Positions 20,270 to 31,036 of a DNA stretch of 64,000 bases are shown here, piece after piece (the first letter of the stretch is position 1; each line of letters opens with the position of its first letter). The notes beneath the pieces are model-generated. The model was not told where the DNA came from and made no database searches. It saw nothing but the letters and a program-made list of their open reading frames with translations. The stretch comes from Staphylococcus carnosus. Its GTDB lineage: Bacteria > Bacillota > Bacilli > Staphylococcales > Staphylococcaceae. The translations under genes and the position numbers were made by a program. The stretch is taken from the NCBI RefSeq assembly GCF_900458435.1, contig NZ_UHCT01000001.1:1860001-1924000 (forward strand), in the 5' to 3' direction.

Positions 20270-21382
20270 GTGTCAAAAATCAAGTCTTTGCTTCTATTGT
20301 TTGGCTCGTTGATTTTACTCAGCGGTTGTCAAAATATGGAAGTACTTAACCCAAAAGGGCCAATGGCAAGTAGTTTAAAATGGCTGATTATTTATTCAAT
20401 CATTTTCATGCTTGTTATTGTTGGTGTTGTGTTTGTACTATTTGCTGTATTTTCTTATAAATACCGTTATTCAAATACCACTGAATCAGGCAAAATTCAT
20501 CACAGCACATTGTTAGAAACTATTTGGTTTATCGTACCATTCATTATTTTATTTGCTTTGGCTATACCAACAGTCAAAACATTATATGATTACGAAAAAC
20601 CGCCTGCTAGCGACAAAGACCCAGTCGTTGTTTATGCAACAAGTGCAGGTTTCAAATGGTTCTTTGCTTATCCAGAGCAAAAAATTGAAACGGTGAATCA
20701 TTTAACGATTCCAAAAGATCGTCCAGTAGTATTCAAATTGCAATCTATGGATACTATGACAAGTTTCTGGATTCCGCAACTTGGCGGTCAAAAATATGCT
20801 ATGACAGCGATGACTATGCAATGGACTTTAGAAGGTGACAAAGAAGGTACATACCGTGGACGTAACTCTAACTTCAACGGTGAAGGCTTTGCTCGTCAAA
20901 CTTTCCCTGTTCATGTTGTAAACAACTCTGAGTTTAACAAATGGGTAGATAAAGCTAAGAAAAAAGAAGTTCTTAAACAAGATACTTTCGATAAACAACT
21001 TTTACCTACAACTAAAAACCAAGAGTTGACATTCAGCGGTACACACATGGCATTTGTAGACCCAGCTGCTGATCCGGAATATATCTTCTATGCTTATAAA
21101 CGTTTCCACTACACACCAAAAGATCCTAACTTCTATGATGAAAAAGAAGGCGTTTTAAGCAAACCAGATGCAAAATATCCAGCAAGAAAACCTCATGTCA
21201 CTAATGTGATGTACACACGTCATGGTATGAAAGAAATGATTTTACCAAACAACAAACCATATGATAACGAATTCAAGAAAGAAGAATCTCATAATATGGA
21301 CGAAATGGAAAAAGCTCATAAAGATGCAAAAGATAAAAAAGCATCTGAGTTAGAAAAGAAAAATGATGGAGGTGAACATTAA
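20270..21382 (+). CDS. qoxA: quinol oxidase (aa3-type) subunit II, lipoprotein
   Basis: QoxA is subunit II of the cytochrome aa3 menaquinol oxidase. The 370-residue product starts with GTG 20270 after TAGGAGG. A lipoprotein signal (lipobox LSGC, Cys near residue 20) and two further membrane helices (near 40-62 and 84-105) precede an extracellular cupredoxin-like domain. The Cys-containing CuA ligand cluster of cytochrome c oxidases is not seen, as expected for a quinol oxidase. The C-terminal ~40 residues are lysine/glutamate-rich. It abuts qoxB with a 1-base overlap. Confidence 0.94.
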   Translation: MSKIKSLLLLFGSLILLSGCQNMEVLNPKGPMASSLKWLIIYSIIFMLVIVGVVFVLFAVFSYKYRYSNTTESGKIHHSTLLETIWFIVPFIILFALAIPTVKTLYDYEKPPASDKDPVVVYATSAGFKWFFAYPEQKIETVNHLTIPKDRPVVFKLQSMDTMTSFWIPQLGGQKYAMTAMTMQWTLEGDKEGTYRGRNSNFNGEGFARQTFPVHVVNNSEFNKWVDKAKKKEVLKQDTFDKQLLPTTKNQELTFSGTHMAFVDPAADPEYIFYAYKRFHYTPKDPNFYDEKEGVLSKPDAKYPARKPHVTNVMYTRHGMKEMILPNNKPYDNEFKKEESHNMDEMEKAHKDAKDKKASELEKKNDGGEH

Positions 21383-23364
21383 TGAATTTCCCATGGAATG
21401 AATTACTCTTTCACGGTAACTGGATGATTACAATGGCGCAAATTGGTGCTCCTTTCCTAGTTATTGGTGTCATCGCAGTAATCACATACTTTAAATTGTG
21501 GAAATATCTGTACAAAGAGTGGTTTACAACTATTGACCATAAGAAAATTGGTATCATGTACCTGCTTTGTGCAATCTTAATGTTCGTCCGCGGTGGTATT
21601 GATGCGTTATTAATGCGTACTCAATTAACTATTCCAAACAATACGTTCTTGGAAGCAAACCACTACAACGAAATTTTCACAACACACGGTGTTATCATGA
21701 TTATCTTCATGGCAATGCCTTTCATCTTCGGTTTATGGAATGCAGTTGTTCCATTGCAAATCGGAGCACGTGACGTAGCCTTCCCTGTTATGAACAATAT
21801 CAGTTTCTGGTTGTTCGCAGGCGCAATGTTATTATTCAACCTTTCATTTATCGTCGGTGGTTCACCTGCTGCAGGTTGGACAAACTATGCACCACTTGCT
21901 GGTGAGTTCAGTCCTGGTCCTGGTGTCAACTACTACTTACTTGCGATTCAAATCTCAGGTATCGGTACGTTAATGACTGGTATTAACTTCTTTGTAACGA
22001 TTTTAAGATGTAAATCACCAACAATGAAGTTTATGGAAATGCCAATGTTCACAGTGACAACATTCATCACTGCTTTAATCGTAATCTTGATATTCCCAGT
22101 GTTCACAGTTACACTAGCGCTTATGACAATTGACCGTATTTTCGGTACACAATTCTTTACAGTCGCAAATGGCGGTATGCCAATGTTATGGGCGAACTTC
22201 TTCTGGGTATGGGGGCACCCTGAAGTATATATCGTTGTTCTTCCGGCATTCGGTATCTTCTCAGATATCATTCCAACATTTGCACGTAAACACTTATTCG
22301 GACATAAGAGTATGATCTGGGCAACAGCTGCTATTTCATTCTTGAGTTTCTTAGTTTGGGTCCACCATTTCTTCACAATGGGTAATGGTGCTTTAATCAA
22401 CTCATTCTTCTCAATCTCAACAATGTTAATCGCTGTTCCAACCGGTGTTAAAATATTTAACTGGTTAGCCACACTATATCAAGGCCGAATCAGTTTCGAA
22501 TCACCAATGCTATTCTCATTAGCATTTATCCCAACATTCACTATCGGTGGGGTTACTGGTGTAATGCTTGCGATGGCGTCTACTGACTATCAATACCATA
22601 ATACGTATTTCTTAGTAGCCCACTTCCACTACACATTAGTTTGTGGTGTTGTGTTCGCTTGTTTCGCAGCTCTTATCTTCTGGTATCCTAAGATGATGGG
22701 TTACAAATTGAATGAACGTTTAAACAAACCATTCTTCTGGTTATTTGTAATTGGATTCAACGTATGTTTCATGCCTCAATTCATTCTTGGATTAGATGGT
22801 ATGCCACGTCGTTTATACACTTACATGCCTTCAGACGGTTGGTTCATGTTAAACGTAATTTCAACAATCGGTGCGTTAATGATGGCTGCAAGTGTATTAT
22901 TCTTAGTTGCTAACATCATCTACAGTCACTTAAAATCACCACGTATTGCATCTGGTGACTCATGGGGTCTTGGACGTACTCTAGAATGGAGTACTGCTTC
23001 ATCAGTACCACCTGTTTACAACTTTGCGATCATTCCAGATTGGGATGACTTAGACACATTTGTAGATATGAAAAAACAAGGTCGTCACTACTTAGACAAC
23101 CATAACTATAAAGATATTCATATGCCAAACAACACACCTGTTGGTTTCTTCATGGGTATCTTCATGACAATCGGCGGATTCTTCTTAACATTCGAGACAA
23201 TCATTCCAGCAATCATCTGCTTAATCGGTGTATTCGGTTGTATGATTTATCGAAGCTTCCAAGAAGATCACGGTTACTACATTCCAGCTTCTGAAGTAGC
23301 TGCTACTGAAGCAAAACTACGTGAAGCTCGCGAAAAAGAAAGGGAGGCTGCAAGTCATGCATGA
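21382..23364 (+). CDS. qoxB: quinol oxidase subunit I
   Basis: QoxB is the haem-copper catalytic subunit, 660 residues with about 14-15 membrane segments. The copper/haem motif [16 protein letters not shown] lies near residue 280, the paired VHHFFTMG His residues near 330, and HFHYTLVCG with the haem ligands near 416. The N-terminal [13 protein letters not shown] region supplies another haem His. It belongs to the qoxABCD operon and acts in the plasma membrane to reduce O2 with menaquinol made by the men genes at 49631-55422. Confidence 0.96.
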   Translation: MNFPWNELLFHGNWMITMAQIGAPFLVIGVIAVITYFKLWKYLYKEWFTTIDHKKIGIMYLLCAILMFVRGGIDALLMRTQLTIPNNTFLEANHYNEIFTTHGVIMIIFMAMPFIFGLWNAVVPLQIGARDVAFPVMNNISFWLFAGAMLLFNLSFIVGGSPAAGWTNYAPLAGEFSPGPGVNYYLLAIQISGIGTLMTGINFFVTILRCKSPTMKFMEMPMFTVTTFITALIVILIFPVFTVTLALMTIDRIFGTQFFTVANGGMPMLWANFFWVWGHPEVYIVVLPAFGIFSDIIPTFARKHLFGHKSMIWATAAISFLSFLVWVHHFFTMGNGALINSFFSISTMLIAVPTGVKIFNWLATLYQGRISFESPMLFSLAFIPTFTIGGVTGVMLAMASTDYQYHNTYFLVAHFHYTLVCGVVFACFAALIFWYPKMMGYKLNERLNKPFFWLFVIGFNVCFMPQFILGLDGMPRRLYTYMPSDGWFMLNVISTIGALMMAASVLFLVANIIYSHLKSPRIASGDSWGLGRTLEWSTASSVPPVYNFAIIPDWDDLDTFVDMKKQGRHYLDNHNYKDIHMPNNTPVGFFMGIFMTIGGFFLTFETIIPAIICLIGVFGCMIYRSFQEDHGYYIPASEVAATEAKLREAREKEREAASHA

Positions 23365-23959
23365 TACAAACACTATTGATGCGCGTTCGCATGAAGGTAA
23401 TTTGAACAAGTTTGGCTTCTGGATCTTCCTAACAGCTGAATTCTCTTTATTCGGTACTCTATTTGCAACGTTGCTTATTATGCAACATGCTGGTGATTAC
23501 GCACACAAACTAACAACTGATTTGTTTGAACTGCCATTAGTACTATTGATGACATTCGCATTATTGATTAGTTCATATACATGCGGTATCGCAATTTACT
23601 ATATGAGACAGGAAAAACAAAAATTGATGATGATTTGGATGATTATCACAGTTGCACTTGGTGCTGTCTTCGTTGGATTAGAAATCTTCGAATTTGCGCA
23701 TTATGTTTCTGAAGGCGTAACACCGCAAATCGGTTCTTACTGGTCAAGTTTCTTCATCTTGTTAGGAACTCACGGTGCCCACGTATCATTAGGTATCGTA
23801 TGGATTATTTGTTTATTAATTCAAGTGGCAACACGTGGACTTAATGAACATAATGCTCCAAAATTATTTATTGTAAGTTTATACTGGCACTTCTTAGATG
23901 TAGTATGGGTCTTCATCTTCACTGCAGTATATATGATAGGGATGGTGTATAGCGGATGA
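23357..23959 (+). CDS. qoxC: quinol oxidase subunit III
   Basis: The start was set to ATG 23357, 8 bases inside the end of qoxB and preceded by AGGGAGG; an upstream in-frame ATG at 23321 lies well within qoxB and lacks a ribosome binding site. The 200-residue product has five membrane helices and the COX3 family pattern, including [13 protein letters not shown] near 143-155 and [14 protein letters not shown] near 175-188. It overlaps qoxD by 4 bases. Confidence 0.94.
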   Translation: MHDTNTIDARSHEGNLNKFGFWIFLTAEFSLFGTLFATLLIMQHAGDYAHKLTTDLFELPLVLLMTFALLISSYTCGIAIYYMRQEKQKLMMIWMIITVALGAVFVGLEIFEFAHYVSEGVTPQIGSYWSSFFILLGTHGAHVSLGIVWIICLLIQVATRGLNEHNAPKLFIVSLYWHFLDVVWVFIFTAVYMIGMVYSG

Positions 23960-24246
23960 ATACAATCGTAAAACATACAGTCGGCTTTATAGCCTCTATT
24001 GTTCTGACACTACTCGCAGTTTTCGTGACTCTTTACACATCATTGACACTCAATGCTAAAATTACAATTATCTTTGGGTTCGCATTTATCCAAGCTGCAC
24101 TTCAATTATTAATGTTCATGCATTTAACTGAAGGTAAAGATGGACAAGCGCAATCATTCAAAGTTATATTCGCCATTATTATTACTCTTGTAACTGTTAT
24201 CGGTTCTTACTGGGTAATGGTTGGCGGACACAGTGCACACATGTAA
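23956..24246 (+). CDS. qoxD: quinol oxidase subunit IV
   Basis: A 96-residue membrane protein with three hydrophobic helices and the [12 protein letters not shown] segment typical of the COX4/prokaryotic subunit IV family. The ATGA overlap with qoxC and the terminator after it mark the end of the operon. In S. aureus the next gene on the chromosome is fmtA, as I recall. Here about 11.4 kb separates the two. Confidence 0.93.
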   Translation: MNTIVKHTVGFIASIVLTLLAVFVTLYTSLTLNAKITIIFGFAFIQAALQLLMFMHLTEGKDGQAQSFKVIFAIIITLVTVIGSYWVMVGGHSAHM

Positions 24247-24273
24247 TATAAAACTTTATACTACAAGAAGCAC

Positions 24274-24312
24274 AAAAAGCTGGTGAGGCATTTGCCCCAC
24301 CGGCTTTTTTTA
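24274..24312 (+). terminator. terminator of qoxABCD
   Basis: AAAAAGCTGGTG pairs with CACCGGCTTTTTT (one G-T pair). Confidence 0.85.
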
Positions 24313-24373
24313 CATAGAATATAAGGTATAGAACACATTAACAAAATACAATTCACATTGGAGGATGTTATAA

Positions 24374-25282
24374 ATGTCAACACCAATAATTATAGATACA
24401 GATCCTGGTATTGATGATGCAGCTGCAATCAGCATTGCACTTAATCATCCTGATTTAGATTTAAAAATGATTACTACAGTCAATGGAAATGTAAATATCC
24501 ATAAAACTACAAGCAACGCATTGCAATTAAAAGCATTTTTCAACAGCGATGTTCCAGTACATCAAGGTGCAGCTACCCCTCTTATCAATCAACCTGTCGA
24601 TGCTGAACATGTTCATGGTGAAACGGGAATGGCTGGTTATGAATTCCCAGAAGCAAATTATGACTTATTAGATTCAGAAAATGCTGTTAAAGCTATGAAA
24701 GATACTTTATTAAATTCAGACGAACCCATTACTTTAGTTCCTATTGGTCCATTGACTAATATCGCTTTATTACTAAAAACATATCCTGAAGTGACTGATC
24801 ACATTAAAGAAATCATACTAATGGGCGGAAGTGCTGGCAGAGGAAATGTTACCCCTGCTGCTGAATTCAATATTTACTGTGACCCTGAAGCTGCAGATAT
24901 TGTTTTTAATGCGCATATTCCCATTACAATGGTCGGTTTAGACGTAGCACGCGGTGCTAGCCTATCATATGATGCAATAAATGAATTACAAAGTCAGAAT
25001 AAAACGTCTAATATGCTTTATCATATGTTCAATCATTATCATGGAGACCAATTCGGCAAAGGCATTGCAGTATATGATGCCTATACCATCCTTTATTTAC
25101 TTCATCCCGAAAACTTTACAGTAGAAGATGCAGCAGTGAACATTGAGTTAACGGGCACCTATACTAAAGGAGAAACTGTAGTAGATTTTAATAGCAAAAC
25201 AACAAATGCCAAAGTAGTCCTTTCAGTTGATAAATCTAAATTTAAAACTATGCTTTTTGATGCATTATCATATGCTAAATAA
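24374..25282 (+). CDS. inosine-uridine preferring nucleoside hydrolase family protein
   Basis: A 302-residue protein of the nucleoside N-ribohydrolase family, which cleaves ribonucleosides to base and ribose. The N-terminal IIDTDPGIDDAAAI has the calcium-binding D-x-D-x-x-x-D-D cluster. VPIGPLTNIA lies near 119-128, the MGGSAGRGN loop near 151-159 and AEFNIYCDPEAAD near 164-176. Substrate preference (RihA/B/C type) cannot be read from sequence. TGGAGGATG precedes ATG 24374. It lies just upstream of the lacR-like gene, on the same strand with an 80-bp gap, and is the first gene of the accessory block after qox. Confidence 0.85.
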   Translation: MSTPIIIDTDPGIDDAAAISIALNHPDLDLKMITTVNGNVNIHKTTSNALQLKAFFNSDVPVHQGAATPLINQPVDAEHVHGETGMAGYEFPEANYDLLDSENAVKAMKDTLLNSDEPITLVPIGPLTNIALLLKTYPEVTDHIKEIILMGGSAGRGNVTPAAEFNIYCDPEAADIVFNAHIPITMVGLDVARGASLSYDAINELQSQNKTSNMLYHMFNHYHGDQFGKGIAVYDAYTILYLLHPENFTVEDAAVNIELTGTYTKGETVVDFNSKTTNAKVVLSVDKSKFKTMLFDALSYAK

Positions 25283-25362
25283 GACACATATTTAATAAAA
25301 GCACTATCATACTATATGCTATAATAATCTTAAGTTAAGAAAAAAAGACGCAGGTTGTGAAA

Positions 25363-26115
25363 ATGTTGAATTTAAAAGAAGAACGTCATCAATTTATTCT
25401 AAAAAAACTAAAGCAATCCAAAAGTGTATCCGTCAAAGATTTATCAGAAGAAATGCATGTGGTGCCTATGACAATCCGTAGAGATTTGAAGGAACTTGAA
25501 CAAAAATCTTTATTGGTTAGAGTACACGGAGGAGCTGTAGATTCTACAACTTTCTACGATGAATTGGCAAATGAAGAAAAGCAACAATTAAACAGTGAGA
25601 ACAAACGTGTTATAGCTGAAAAAGCCAGCCAATTAATTCGTAACGACGATATTATTTTTATTGGTTCAGGCACTACAAACGAAGCTATTTTTCCATACAT
25701 CAAAGATTTGAACTTACATATCATTACCAATTCGCTCTTTATATTTGAACAATACAAAGATATAGAAAATATGGATGTGGTTTTAATTGGTGGAAGATAT
25801 CGAAGAAAAACCGGTTCGTTTATAGGACATTTAGCAATTTCAATGCTCAAAAATTTACACATAGATAAAGCTTTTATCGGGGTAAACGGTATTATGGATG
25901 ATGAAGCAACAACAGCTAATGAAGAAGAAGGAATTGCGAATGAACTTATCTTAAGTCAATCTACAGAAAAGTATTTAGTGTCAGACAGTTCTAAGTTTAA
26001 TACACGCGCATTTACCCCTTTTTATAAAATCAGAGATTTAGATGCTATTATTACAGATAAAGAAATATTTCGAGAAGTCGAAGACTATTATAGTAAGCTC
26101 ACTAAAATTTTATAA
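25363..26115 (+). CDS. lacR: DeoR-family repressor, LacR type
   Basis: A 250-residue DeoR/LacR-type repressor. The N-terminal winged helix-turn-helix includes SVSVKDLSEEMHVVPMTIRR and RVHGGAV. The sugar-phosphate sensor domain has GSGTTNEAIF near 96-105, ITNSLFIF, LIGGRYRRKTGSFIG and the late DSSKFNTRAF. ATG 25363 has CAGG 8 bases upstream; GTG 25357 would be too close. A terminator separates it from lacA. Tagatose-6-phosphate is the inducer known for staphylococcal LacR; this protein is the obvious candidate to bind the repeated GAACA operator found at both lac promoters. Confidence 0.8.
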   Translation: MLNLKEERHQFILKKLKQSKSVSVKDLSEEMHVVPMTIRRDLKELEQKSLLVRVHGGAVDSTTFYDELANEEKQQLNSENKRVIAEKASQLIRNDDIIFIGSGTTNEAIFPYIKDLNLHIITNSLFIFEQYKDIENMDVVLIGGRYRRKTGSFIGHLAISMLKNLHIDKAFIGVNGIMDDEATTANEEEGIANELILSQSTEKYLVSDSSKFNTRAFTPFYKIRDLDAIITDKEIFREVEDYYSKLTKIL

Positions 26116-26127
26116 CACTATTAGAAC

Positions 26128-26159
26128 ATAAACGCACATTTCAGATGTGCGTTTTTTTA
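26128..26159 (+). terminator. terminator of lacR
   Basis: AACGCACA pairs with TGTGCGTT around TTTCAGA and is followed by T tract. Confidence 0.8.
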
Positions 26160-26232
26160 TGTCTAATTTATGAATAATAAGTAGCAAAACCATATATAAA
26201 CGCCTATGTATCAATATATCCTCTTTATAAAA

Positions 26233-26261
26233 TTGACATACTTATAAGCAAAGTGTATATT
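26233..26261 (+). promoter_or_regulatory. lacABCD promoter
   Basis: A near-consensus promoter: TTGACA (26233-26238), 17-bp spacer, TATATT (26256-26261). The candidate operator starts 8 bp after it. Confidence 0.75.
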
Positions 26262-26269
26262 CTATATGA

Positions 26270-26294
26270 GAACAATTTCAAACATTTTCGAACA
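26270..26294 (+). promoter_or_regulatory. candidate LacR operator at lacA (three xAACA units, 10-bp period)
   Basis: GAACA (26270), AAACA (26280) and GAACA (26290), each separated by ATTTC or TTTTC. It begins exactly 8 bp after the -10 box, covers the probable transcription start and runs into the lacA ribosome binding site. The same arrangement and spacing occur on the minus strand at 34723-34747 upstream of lacF. Binding by LacR is inferred. Confidence 0.65.
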
Positions 26295-26306
26295 GGAGGA
26301 TTTATT

Positions 26307-26738
26307 ATGTCTATTGTTATTCATAGCGATGCACAATCACAAGAATTAAAAGATTTTATTCTAAAATCATTAGCTGATGCAGATTACGAAATCGAGGATT
26401 TATCAGCAAGTAGTTCAGCAAAAACAATTGATGAAATTACTTTTGAGGTTACTAAATATGTTCAAGAACATGAAGGTACTAAAGCAATTATTATTGATAA
26501 ATATGGTATTGCGCCTTTTATTCTTGCTAATAAACAAAAAAACATCATTGCTGCAACTGTTTCTGACGAGCAATCAGCAAAAATGACGCATAGACACAAT
26601 AATACAAACGTTATCGTTTTAGGCAGTGAAGTTGTAGGTAAACTTAATGCTTTAAACTGTGTTAAAGCATTCTTAAAAGCTGGATACGACGCTGGACGTC
26701 ATCAAATCAGAATTGATATGTTGAATTCTTTATGTTAA
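26307..26738 (+). CDS. lacA: galactose-6-phosphate isomerase subunit LacA
   Basis: LacA and LacB together convert galactose-6-phosphate to tagatose-6-phosphate. I place the start at ATG 26307, 6 bases after CAGGAGGA, giving 143 residues beginning MSIVIHSDAQ; the open frame extends to 26253 across the operator and is not a real start. The product belongs to the RpiB/LacAB fold, with the HRHNNTNVIVLGSEVVG segment near 95-111 typical of LacA. It is the first gene of lacABCD and 18 bases from lacB. Confidence 0.9.
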   Translation: MSIVIHSDAQSQELKDFILKSLADADYEIEDLSASSSAKTIDEITFEVTKYVQEHEGTKAIIIDKYGIAPFILANKQKNIIAATVSDEQSAKMTHRHNNTNVIVLGSEVVGKLNALNCVKAFLKAGYDAGRHQIRIDMLNSLC

Positions 26739-26756
26739 TAGGAGGATATTAAGATT

Positions 26757-27272
26757 ATGAAAATAGCTATTGGTTGTGACCATATTGTTACTAATATTAA
26801 AGCAGAAGTTGCTACTTATTTAAAAAATAACAGACACGAAGTTATTGATGTCGGGACTTACGATTATGTACGTACTCACTATCCTATTTATGGTACACGT
26901 ATTGGTGAATTAGTTGCTAATGGAGATGTAGATTTCGGGGTTGCTTTATGCGGTACTGGTGTAGGTATTTCAGCTAGTGCAGATAAAGTACCTGGAACTC
27001 GTGTCGCACTTGTTCGAGATGCTACAAGCGCTCGTTTAGCTAAAAGTGAATACAATTGTAATATTATTGCAGCTGGAGGCATGGTTACAGGCGTTGATCT
27101 TATTAAAAATATCGTTGATACATTTGCTGAAACAGAATATGAACCAACTCCAGAAAAAGAAGCACTTATCAAGGTCATGAATGAATCATTAAAACCAGAA
27201 GATGTTCATTATTCACACGAAATGTTCGATGGTTACTTAAAAAAATGGGATAACGGAGAATACCACGACTAA
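26757..27272 (+). CDS. lacB: galactose-6-phosphate isomerase subunit LacB
   Basis: LacB is the catalytic partner of LacA. The 171-residue RpiB-type protein starts MKIAIGCDHIVTNIK and carries the CGTGVGISASADKVPG loop near 65-80 and RVALVRDATSARLA. Length and motifs match staphylococcal LacB. AGGAGG lies upstream, and the stop overlaps the lacC start by one base. Confidence 0.95.
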   Translation: MKIAIGCDHIVTNIKAEVATYLKNNRHEVIDVGTYDYVRTHYPIYGTRIGELVANGDVDFGVALCGTGVGISASADKVPGTRVALVRDATSARLAKSEYNCNIIAAGGMVTGVDLIKNIVDTFAETEYEPTPEKEALIKVMNESLKPEDVHYSHEMFDGYLKKWDNGEYHD

Positions 27273-28219
27273 TGACTTTTAAATTATTAACCGTTACATT
27301 AAACCCAGCAATCGACATCAATTACCCTATTAAAAATTTTGAAGTAAATACTGTTCAACGTGCTTCAGAAGATTACAAATCTGCTGGAGGAAAAGGAATT
27401 AATGTCGCACGGGTAGCTAACGAACTAGGACTTTCTGTAACTTGTACAGGAATTATCGGCGGTAAATTCGGCGAATGGCTTACTAATAATTTAGATGAAA
27501 CAAATATCAAACACGATTTTACTGTTTCCCCCGCTTCTACAAGACTTTGTATCGCTATCAACAGTGAAGGTAGTCAAACAGAAATTTTAGAAAGCGGCGC
27601 TTTACAACCAGAAGAAATTCAGACACGATTTTTAGATCATTTCAATACCATTGTATCTAATTATGATTTAATCACAATTTCAGGCAGCTTACCAAAAGGC
27701 TTCCCAGAAAATTATTACGTTAAATTATTAGAAATTGCACATAAACAAGGTATTCCTGTGTGCTTAGATACTTCTGGAAAAGTACTGAATTATACAGTAA
27801 CACATTCAACGCACTGTCCTCCCCTGCTCATCAAACCAAATGATGAAGAAATTAACGAAATTACAAGTACAGATAATTTAGATTTAGCTAATCAATTATT
27901 AGATGAACGCTTAGCTCATATACCATATATTTTATTATCATTAGGTAAAAATGGTGCGTTATTGCGTTATAAAGACGAAGTTTACAATATTGATATTCCT
28001 AAAATAATTGCAGTAAATCCAGTAGGTTCTGGAGATAGCAGTTTAGCTGGTTTCAGTTATGGACTTTCACAAAGTAATAGCTTTGATAAAGCAGCCAAAT
28101 TTGCTATGGCAGCAGGAATTTCAAATGCATTAGAAGCAAGAACTGGACATGTTGATTTAGATAACTTTAAAAAATTTAGTAATCAAATAATTATTGAAAA
28201 GGTGGCAAAAACCTCATGA
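27272..28219 (+). CDS. lacC: tagatose-6-phosphate kinase
   Basis: LacC phosphorylates tagatose-6-phosphate to tagatose-1,6-bisphosphate. The 315-residue PfkB-family kinase has LNPAIDINY near 10-18, [15 protein letters not shown] near 38-52 and the ATP/catalytic motif [13 protein letters not shown] near 249-261 with the catalytic Asp. It overlaps lacB by 1 base and lacD by 4 bases. Confidence 0.94.
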   Translation: MTFKLLTVTLNPAIDINYPIKNFEVNTVQRASEDYKSAGGKGINVARVANELGLSVTCTGIIGGKFGEWLTNNLDETNIKHDFTVSPASTRLCIAINSEGSQTEILESGALQPEEIQTRFLDHFNTIVSNYDLITISGSLPKGFPENYYVKLLEIAHKQGIPVCLDTSGKVLNYTVTHSTHCPPLLIKPNDEEINEITSTDNLDLANQLLDERLAHIPYILLSLGKNGALLRYKDEVYNIDIPKIIAVNPVGSGDSSLAGFSYGLSQSNSFDKAAKFAMAAGISNALEARTGHVDLDNFKKFSNQIIIEKVAKTS

Positions 28220-29151
28220 CAAAATCCATCAAACCTTTATTAAATGACAAAAACTACATCGCTGCATTAGCAATCGACCAACGTGGTGCTTTAAAACGTT
28301 TATTAGGAGAAGATGCTAAAACAGAAGACTTAGAACAATTTAAAGTACATGTTTCTGAAGAATTAACTCCTTACGCTTCAAGTATCTTACTTGATCCTGA
28401 ATACGGTTTACCAGCAACAAAAGTACGCGCTAAAAACTCTGGTTTATTACTTGCTTATGAAAAAACTGGTTATGATTCATCAGAACCAGGTCGTCTTCCT
28501 GACTTATTGAATGTTTGGTCTGTTAAACGTCTTAAAGAAGCTGGCGCAGATGCTGTAAAATTATTAGTATATGTAGACATTGATGAAGATAAAGCAATTA
28601 ACGATCAAAAAGAAGCTTTCGTTGAACGTGTTGGAAGCGAATGTGTTGCTGAAGGTTTACCTTTATTCTTGGAAATCGTTTCTTATGATGCTAACAATGC
28701 TGATAGCGGTTCTGAAGAATATGCTAAAGTTAAAGCACATAAAGTAAATGAAGCAATGAAAAAATATTCAGAACCACGTTTTAATGTTGACGTATTAAAA
28801 GTAGAAGTACCTGTTAATATGAACTTTGTTGAAGGATTTGGTGAAAAAGCATTATTCACTAAAGAAGAAGCTGTTCAAGCATTTAAAGAACAAGCAGCAT
28901 CTACAAACTTGCCTTATATTTACTTAAGTGCTGGTGTATCTGCTGATTTATTCCAAAAAACTTTATACTTTGCTAAAGAAGCAGGTTCTACTTTCAATGG
29001 TGTATTATGTGGACGTGCAACTTGGAGAGGTGCTACTGATCACTTTGCTGAAGGTGATGCAGCTGTTCAAGAATGGTTCCGCACTGAAGGTAAATCAAAT
29101 ATCGAAAGTTTAAATAAAGTATTAGACGAAACTGCTACACCAATTAAATAA
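28216..29151 (+). CDS. lacD: tagatose-1,6-bisphosphate aldolase
   Basis: LacD splits tagatose-1,6-bisphosphate into dihydroxyacetone phosphate and glyceraldehyde-3-phosphate. The 311-residue class I aldolase has [12 protein letters not shown] near 18-29, [13 protein letters not shown] near 56-68, the KLLVYVD segment, [12 protein letters not shown] with the probable Schiff-base lysine, and [15 protein letters not shown] 28216 has AAGGTGG upstream. It is the last gene of the + strand lac operon. In S. aureus lacF follows lacD directly; here a terminator and arsBC follow. Confidence 0.95.
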   Translation: MTKSIKPLLNDKNYIAALAIDQRGALKRLLGEDAKTEDLEQFKVHVSEELTPYASSILLDPEYGLPATKVRAKNSGLLLAYEKTGYDSSEPGRLPDLLNVWSVKRLKEAGADAVKLLVYVDIDEDKAINDQKEAFVERVGSECVAEGLPLFLEIVSYDANNADSGSEEYAKVKAHKVNEAMKKYSEPRFNVDVLKVEVPVNMNFVEGFGEKALFTKEEAVQAFKEQAASTNLPYIYLSAGVSADLFQKTLYFAKEAGSTFNGVLCGRATWRGATDHFAEGDAAVQEWFRTEGKSNIESLNKVLDETATPIK

Positions 29152-29175
29152 CAAAAATAATGTTTTTTTGACTTA

Positions 29176-29211
29176 AACCACCAATCATACTAAATGGTTG
29201 GTGGTTTTTTC
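29176..29211 (+). terminator. terminator of lacABCD
   Basis: AACCACCAA pairs with TTGGTGGTT (with a weaker inner CAT/ATG stem) and is followed by T6. It separates the operon from arsB. Confidence 0.85.
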
Positions 29212-29288
29212 ATATATACAATAAGTATCGGTTGGTGCTATCATATGATTTATAAAATAAATCTTAAAGAGAAAAAAGGATTTTTTAA

Positions 29289-30578
29289 ATGGCAATGATT
29301 GCACTTATTATTTTTATAATGACACTTATTTTTATAATATGGCAGCCCAAAGGATTAGACGTTGGCATTACAGCAATTATTGGAGCCTTACTTGCCTTAA
29401 TAACAGGTGTGGTTTCTATTCATGATTTAGGTGAAGTGACACAAATTGTCTGGAACGCTACCCTTACATTTGTCGCATTAATTATCATTTCACTTATTTT
29501 AGATGAAATCGGTTTTTTCGAATGGGCAGCTCTTCATATGGTTCGTGCTTCAAAAGGTAATGGTATCCGTATGTTTATTTATATCATACTTTTAGGTGCC
29601 TTAATTGCAGCTTTATTTGCAAATGACGGTGCAGCTTTAATACTGACGCCTATTGTCCTTGCTATGGTAAGACATCTCAACTTCAATAAAAGGTATATAT
29701 TCCCATTTATTATTGCTTGTGGATTTATTGCAGATACAACCTCATTACCTTTAATTGTAAGTAACTTAGTTAATATTGTATCCGCGGATTATTTCAACAT
29801 TAATTTTATTGAGTATTTCCTCAAAATGATAATCCCAAATCTATTTTCTTTAATCGCAAGTATTTTAATTTTATTTCTTTATTTTCATAAAAGTATTCCT
29901 GACACTGTGGATATTTCAAAGTTATCCCCTCCCGAAAGCGCGATTAAAGACACACAATTATTTAAATTATCTTGGTTAGTTATCATTTTATTACTCAGTG
30001 GTTATCTTATAAGTGAGTTCACAGGTATTCCGGTTTCTATTATTGCAGGCATTATAGCACTAGTTTTCCTTTTATTAGCGAAAAAATCAAAAGCTGTAAA
30101 TACTAAAGAAGTTATTAAAGGGGCACCATGGAATATTGTTGTATTTTCAATTGGAATGTATCTTGTTGTTTTCGGATTAAAAAATGCAGGCATTACGACA
30201 CTACTATCAGAGATCATAAATCAAATTTCGCAATTTGGTTTATTTTCAAGCGTAATCGGTATGGGCTTCTTATCTGCAATTTTATCTGCAATTATGAATA
30301 ATATGCCTACAGTCATGATAGATGCTATAGCTATTAACCAAGCACATGCTTCCGGATTAATTAAAGAGGCACTTGTATATGCAAACATAATCGGCGCTGA
30401 TTTAGGGCCTAAACTTACCCCTATCGGTTCTCTAGCAACTTTATTGTGGCTTCATGTTCTTTCACAAAAAGGCATGAAAATTTCATGGGGCGTTTATTTT
30501 AAAACAGGAGTTATTATTACCATACCTGTCTTACTCGCAACATTGATAGGATTATATATATCGATGTTATTATTTTAA
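29289..30578 (+). CDS. arsB: arsenite efflux pump ArsB
   Basis: ArsB exports arsenite across the plasma membrane. The 429-residue polytopic protein (about 12 segments) matches staphylococcal ArsB in length and motifs: [15 protein letters not shown] near 72-86, [20 protein letters not shown] near 111-130, [13 protein letters not shown] near 338-350 and [20 protein letters not shown] near 373-392. AAAAGGA lies 8 bases before ATG 29289. No arsR gene is adjacent and none was found in the window, which is unusual for an ars locus. arsC follows after 15 bases. Confidence 0.93.
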   Translation: MAMIALIIFIMTLIFIIWQPKGLDVGITAIIGALLALITGVVSIHDLGEVTQIVWNATLTFVALIIISLILDEIGFFEWAALHMVRASKGNGIRMFIYIILLGALIAALFANDGAALILTPIVLAMVRHLNFNKRYIFPFIIACGFIADTTSLPLIVSNLVNIVSADYFNINFIEYFLKMIIPNLFSLIASILILFLYFHKSIPDTVDISKLSPPESAIKDTQLFKLSWLVIILLLSGYLISEFTGIPVSIIAGIIALVFLLLAKKSKAVNTKEVIKGAPWNIVVFSIGMYLVVFGLKNAGITTLLSEIINQISQFGLFSSVIGMGFLSAILSAIMNNMPTVMIDAIAINQAHASGLIKEALVYANIIGADLGPKLTPIGSLATLLWLHVLSQKGMKISWGVYFKTGVIITIPVLLATLIGLYISMLLF

Positions 30579-30593
30579 ACAAGGGGTTTCAAA

Positions 30594-30995
30594 ATGAGCC
30601 ATAATACAATTTACTTTATTTGTACTGGAAATGCATGTCGAAGCCAAATGGCTGAAGGTTATGCTAAAGATATATTAGGAGAAAATTGGAACGTTTATTC
30701 AGGTGGAATTGAGTCGCATGGTGTCAATCCGTTAGCAATCGAAGCAATGAAAGAAGACGGCATTGATATCAGTCATCAAACTTCTGATAAAATTACTGAA
30801 CAAGATTTAAAATCTGCCGACCTAGTTATTACATTATGCGATCATGCTGATAAAAACTGTTCTGTTGTTTCTTCTAATGTACAAAGAATGCATTGGGGAT
30901 TTGAAGACCCAGCAGGGAAAGATTGGTCAAAATTCCAAGAAGTGAGAGATAATATAAAAAAACGTATTCAATATTTTAAAGAAACTGGATGTTAA
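30594..30995 (+). CDS. arsC: thioredoxin-coupled arsenate reductase
   Basis: ArsC reduces arsenate to arsenite for export by ArsB. The 133-residue protein is of the low-molecular-weight phosphatase fold typical of plasmid pI258 ArsC, with the C10-TGNAC-R16 loop and the redox cysteines Cys82 and Cys89 all present, so it should be active. AAGGGG precedes ATG 30594. It converges on lacG, with a shared hairpin between. Confidence 0.95.
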   Translation: MSHNTIYFICTGNACRSQMAEGYAKDILGENWNVYSGGIESHGVNPLAIEAMKEDGIDISHQTSDKITEQDLKSADLVITLCDHADKNCSVVSSNVQRMHWGFEDPAGKDWSKFQEVRDNIKKRIQYFKETGC

Positions 30996-31000
30996 CAAAT

Positions 31001-31027
31001 AAAGCCTCGGCAGTGCCAAGGCTTTAA
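31001..31027. terminator. bidirectional terminator between arsC and lacG
   Basis: AAAGCCTCGGC pairs with GCCAAGGCTTT (one mismatch) between the convergent genes. Confidence 0.7.
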
Positions 31028-31036
31028 ACATTAATA

